DNA from: Planctomycetota bacterium
Lineage (GTDB): Bacteria > Planctomycetota > UBA8742 > UBA2392
Direction: 5' to 3'
Assembly (NCBI GenBank): GCA_022071975.1
Contig: JAJVIO010000047.1
Coordinates: forward strand, 1 to 42,910
Length of the DNA: 42,910 bases
The translations under genes were made by a program, and so were the position numbers. Every line of letters starts with the position of its first letter. Position 1 is the first letter of the stretch. Shown one piece after another: positions 40,493-42,910 of the stretch. A model generated the notes under the pieces. The model saw nothing but the letters and a program-made list of their open reading frames with translations. It was not told where the DNA came from and searched no databases.

Positions 40493-41602
40493 TTGACCGA
40501 TCTACGTTTCGACATTACCCCGATTGATGCACTGGCCAACACCGCCCGTGTGGTTGTCGAGGGGGCCATCGACGCCACCACCGTGATCTCCTTCGAGTCG
40601 CAGCTCAAGCAGCTGCAGGAGGACGGTTACACCAACTTCGTCCTCGACATGCAGGGCATCAAGTACGTCAACAGCACCGGCCTGGGCAGCCTGGTCGCCA
40701 CCGCTGACAACCTCGAGAAGGTTGGCGGCGGTCTCGCGCTGATCCGCGTTCACCCCAAGGTGAAGGTGGTGTTCGACATGCTTGGCCTCAACTCGTTCTT
40801 CCGCATCTTCACAAATGAAGACGAGGCCGTGAACTTCCTTGCTTCCAGCAAGGGTGGCGAAGCGGCGGCAGCACCGGCGGCACCTGCCCGCCAGGCGCCT
40901 CCTCCGCAGCCGCAGCGCCCGCCCACCGGGCAGTTCCAGCAGCGTCCGCCCACTTCACAGCAGCCGATGGCGCCGCAGCAGCAGTATGCGCAGCCGGCTC
41001 GGCCGCAGACCGCGCCGGTGCAAGCGCGCCGTCAGACCGGCGCCGTGCAGCGTCCGCCCACCGGCCAGTACGGCGCCCCGGCGGGCCAGTGGATTCCGCC
41101 CTCGCGCGACAACCCGCAGGTTGTGGCGTGCCCCAACTGCGGCGCCAGCTTCAAGGTCAGCCAGACCGGGCGCTACAAGTGCCCCTCGTGCGCAACCGCG
41201 TTCGTGGTGGACCCGCAGTTCGGTGTGGAGCTTGCACCGGCCACCAGCCAGCTGACGCTCGCCTTCACCCCGGAGTGCCGCGAAGGCTTCAACCTGTACC
41301 TGGGTTCAATGTGCCGCCGCGCCGGGTACGGCGAGCCTGACTACAATCAGCTCAAACAGGGGCTCGAGCAGATCCTGCAGGGCGTGCTCCAGAACTGCTA
41401 CCAGGGCCGGATCTACGAATCCTACGCCGTGGCGTTCCTGCCCGCGCGCCGCAACCTGCAGATCAAGTTCATCGTTGCCGGTCCGACCATGCAGGGCGAC
41501 CCGCGGGCGTACTTCCCGATGGCCGCGCAGATCATGCCGGACCTCGCCATGCGGCCGCACCCCAAGGGCGGCACCGTGGTGGTGATGAGCTTCCGCCGCT
41601 AG
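40493..41602 (+). CDS. STAS / zinc-ribbon / RsbW-like fusion protein
   Basis: 369 residues from a TTG at 40493; AAGGAG lies five bases upstream. Residues 1-118 are a STAS (anti-sigma-factor antagonist) domain, with the phosphorylatable serine in KYVNSTGLGSL (Ser61). Residues 120-205 are a Pro/Gln linker with RPPTGQ repeats like those in the divergent neighbour. Residues 211-240 are a zinc ribbon (Cys213, Cys216, Cys230, Cys233). Residues 252-369 have the outline of an anti-sigma-kinase HATPase (LKQGLEQILQGVLQNCYQG in place of the N-box helix, AVAFLPARRNLQIKFIVAG strands, and a final HPKGGTVVVMSFRR), but the ATP-binding Asn, Asp and glycines are not obvious. It may regulate a sigma factor or chemosensory partner. 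The last domain assignment is inference. Confidence 0.72.
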   Translation: MTDLRFDITPIDALANTARVVVEGAIDATTVISFESQLKQLQEDGYTNFVLDMQGIKYVNSTGLGSLVATADNLEKVGGGLALIRVHPKVKVVFDMLGLNSFFRIFTNEDEAVNFLASSKGGEAAAAPAAPARQAPPPQPQRPPTGQFQQRPPTSQQPMAPQQQYAQPARPQTAPVQARRQTGAVQRPPTGQYGAPAGQWIPPSRDNPQVVACPNCGASFKVSQTGRYKCPSCATAFVVDPQFGVELAPATSQLTLAFTPECREGFNLYLGSMCRRAGYGEPDYNQLKQGLEQILQGVLQNCYQGRIYESYAVAFLPARRNLQIKFIVAGPTMQGDPRAYFPMAAQIMPDLAMRPHPKGGTVVVMSFRR

Positions 41603-41618
41603 GCAGCCTTGGCTTCAT

Positions 41619-41648
41619 AACCGGCGCGGGTTTCCGCGCCGGTTTTCG
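41619..41648 (+). terminator. Intrinsic terminator after the STAS gene
   Basis: AACCGGCGCGG pairs perfectly with CCGCGCCGGTT across a GTTT loop and is followed by TTCGTTT. The stem is strong and the tail moderate. Confidence 0.75.
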
Positions 41649-41725
41649 TTTGGCCGCGCGTATGAACAGCGCCGCTTCGACACAGGTCATTGCGGTTCCC
41701 GCGCGCGAGTGCATTCTCAAGGTCC

Positions 41726-42910
41726 ATGGACGCCTTCTTCGCATCTCCGTCCGCTCTCTGGCTGGGCCTGCTGGTCGGGCCGCTGCTGCTGCTGTACATG
41801 CTGCAGCACAAGCCTGTGCGCAAACGGGTTGCCAGCGTAGTGTTATGGACCGGTGTGGCGCAGTCGCAGATCGCCACATCGCCGTTCCAGCGCCTGCGCA
41901 AGTCGCTTTCGCTGCTGCTGATGCTGCTGGCGTTGCTGGCCCTGGTGCTTGCGCTGGCCGGAATGCGCATCCCCGGCGGCGAGAAGCGCGGTGTGCCGGT
42001 TACGCTGGTGGTAGACGTCACCGCCAGCATGGCTGCATTCGAGCGCGGCGGCACGCGTATCGACCAGGCACGCCAGCGCGCGTTAGAAGTGATTGACGCA
42101 GCCGGTAACAGTGCCATCTCCGTGTTTACCTGGGATGGCAACCTGCGCGCGTTGACCCCCGCCGATTCCGAGCCCGGAGTTGCCCGGTCCGCGCTTGATG
42201 AACTGAAGGTCGTCGAATACGGCGCTTCGGACGCTTCACTGGCCAGGGCCCTGGAGCAGTTGGGCAACACGCGCCGGGTGGTGCTGATCAGCGATCATGC
42301 GCCCGGCAACCTTACCAGTGCGCTGTTCGTTCCCTGCGGAACCCCCAAGGCAAACGCGGCCATCGTATCGGCAAGCCTGAGCGAGGTTACCGCCTCACAG
42401 GTCGAACTGTTCTTCGGCATCGACCTGTCGGGGAGCGAGCGCTCCCTGAAAGTGCCTCTGGTTCTGGAGCGCATCGAGCCAGACGGCAGCGCCACGCTGG
42501 TGGATGCCCGCGACGGCACACTTGAGCCCGGCCGTCGCAGCTCGTTCACGTTCGCGGGCATCGGCCCGGGCCTCTACGCACTTCGCATCAAGTTCGATGA
42601 CGGGCTGGCTCTCGACAACTCGGCCTGGCTGCGCTACAGCGCGCTGCCGGTGCAGGACGTTGTGTTCAGCGGGACGCCGCCGGCGTCGCTTGCCAGGGCG
42701 GTCGAAGCCATCGAGTCCGAAATGGGCGTGATCCGCCAGGTGCCGGCCGGCAGCGAAGACCGCCAGAGCGCCAGTTACGTGTTCTGCGACGCCGCATCCT
42801 CAGGCGTGGAGCCGCGCCTGCCCTCAGCTTTTCTGGCGCCCGCCGTGCCGCGGGAGGTGTCGCTTGCCGAGCCCGTTGACGTGCCCGAAGCCGCCACCCG
42901 CCCGGCGGCG
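41726..42910 (+). CDS. BatA/VWA-domain membrane protein (partial, 3' end outside)
   Basis: 395 codons are open from the ATG at 41726 to the window edge with no stop. The N-terminus matches the BatA domain (FASPSALWLGLLVGPLLLLYMLQH and a second helix, LSLLLMLLALLALVLALAGM), followed by a von Willebrand A domain whose metal site starts VVDVTASM (a variant of DxSxS). The Asp and Ser/Thr positions are present. BatA/B proteins belong to membrane complexes linked to MoxR ATPases and are implicated in aerotolerance and envelope stress, but here no MoxR gene is in view. The final part (from residue about 200) is beta-rich and extends beyond the window. Confidence 0.85.
   Translation, partial: MDAFFASPSALWLGLLVGPLLLLYMLQHKPVRKRVASVVLWTGVAQSQIATSPFQRLRKSLSLLLMLLALLALVLALAGMRIPGGEKRGVPVTLVVDVTASMAAFERGGTRIDQARQRALEVIDAAGNSAISVFTWDGNLRALTPADSEPGVARSALDELKVVEYGASDASLARALEQLGNTRRVVLISDHAPGNLTSALFVPCGTPKANAAIVSASLSEVTASQVELFFGIDLSGSERSLKVPLVLERIEPDGSATLVDARDGTLEPGRRSSFTFAGIGPGLYALRIKFDDGLALDNSAWLRYSALPVQDVVFSGTPPASLARAVEAIESEMGVIRQVPAGSEDRQSASYVFCDAASSGVEPRLPSAFLAPAVPREVSLAEPVDVPEAATRPAA

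Overview
The window is a high-GC bacterial chromosome segment with tightly packed genes, short operons, frequent GTG/TTG starts and many exported proteins (lipoproteins, signal-peptide proteins, a signal peptidase I). No rRNA, tRNA or other direct taxonomic marker is present. Two groEL genes flanking groES with dnaJ and grpE downstream, STN/DUF4974-like and NPCBM-domain proteins, and big carboxypeptidase-regulatory-like repeat proteins point to a Planctomycetota or related PVC-type Gram-negative. That assignment is inference from gene content, not proof.

Layout. 1-6792 (+): end of a cation-diffusion transporter, a PHP phosphoesterase coupled to a GNAT acetyltransferase, a CAP-domain surface protein, a lipoprotein, a large TPR protein and TruD. 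6796-13442 (-): a protein-folding block, in transcription order groEL, groES, second groEL, small membrane-anchored protein, dnaJ, grpE, FmdB-type zinc ribbon, yacG. 13759-20807 (+): NPCBM protein, 1065-residue repeat protein, transglutaminase-like/TPR lipoprotein, a shortened 2-oxoacid:ferredoxin oxidoreductase alpha-like protein and a RayT-like transposase. 20831-23725 (-): coiled-coil protein, NUDIX hydrolase with a membrane partner, and an exported STN-like protein. 23884-29065 (-): a complete branched-chain amino acid ABC transporter (livK-H-M-G-F) with a GxxExxY element inserted between livG and livF. 29219-36422: small protein, Lon-N-domain protein, DUF2225 protein, a thioredoxin-fold protein with an altered active site, an alpha-oxoamine synthase with a long charged tail, bifunctional FtcD, and a broken transposase framed by 48-bp inverted double-hairpin repeats. 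36493-42910: signal peptidase I with a roughly 270-residue N-terminal extension, a low-complexity MshEN-domain protein, divergently a STAS/zinc-ribbon/RsbW-like fusion, and the start of a BatA/VWA protein.

The most novel items are: (1) a REPtron-like element at 35778-36475, whose two inverted 48-bp ends each carry two perfect hairpins with identical 3-nt loops; (2) a GxxExxY gene with 32-bp imperfect inverted repeats sitting inside the liv operon; (3) a three-part STAS, zinc-ribbon and degenerate anti-sigma-kinase-like protein that shares an RPPTGQ-type low-complexity tract with its divergent MshEN neighbour; (4) an orphan KorA-like protein lacking the middle of the pyrimidine domain; and (5) several families of small dispersed palindromes and TTGGTNATTGG-type repeats.
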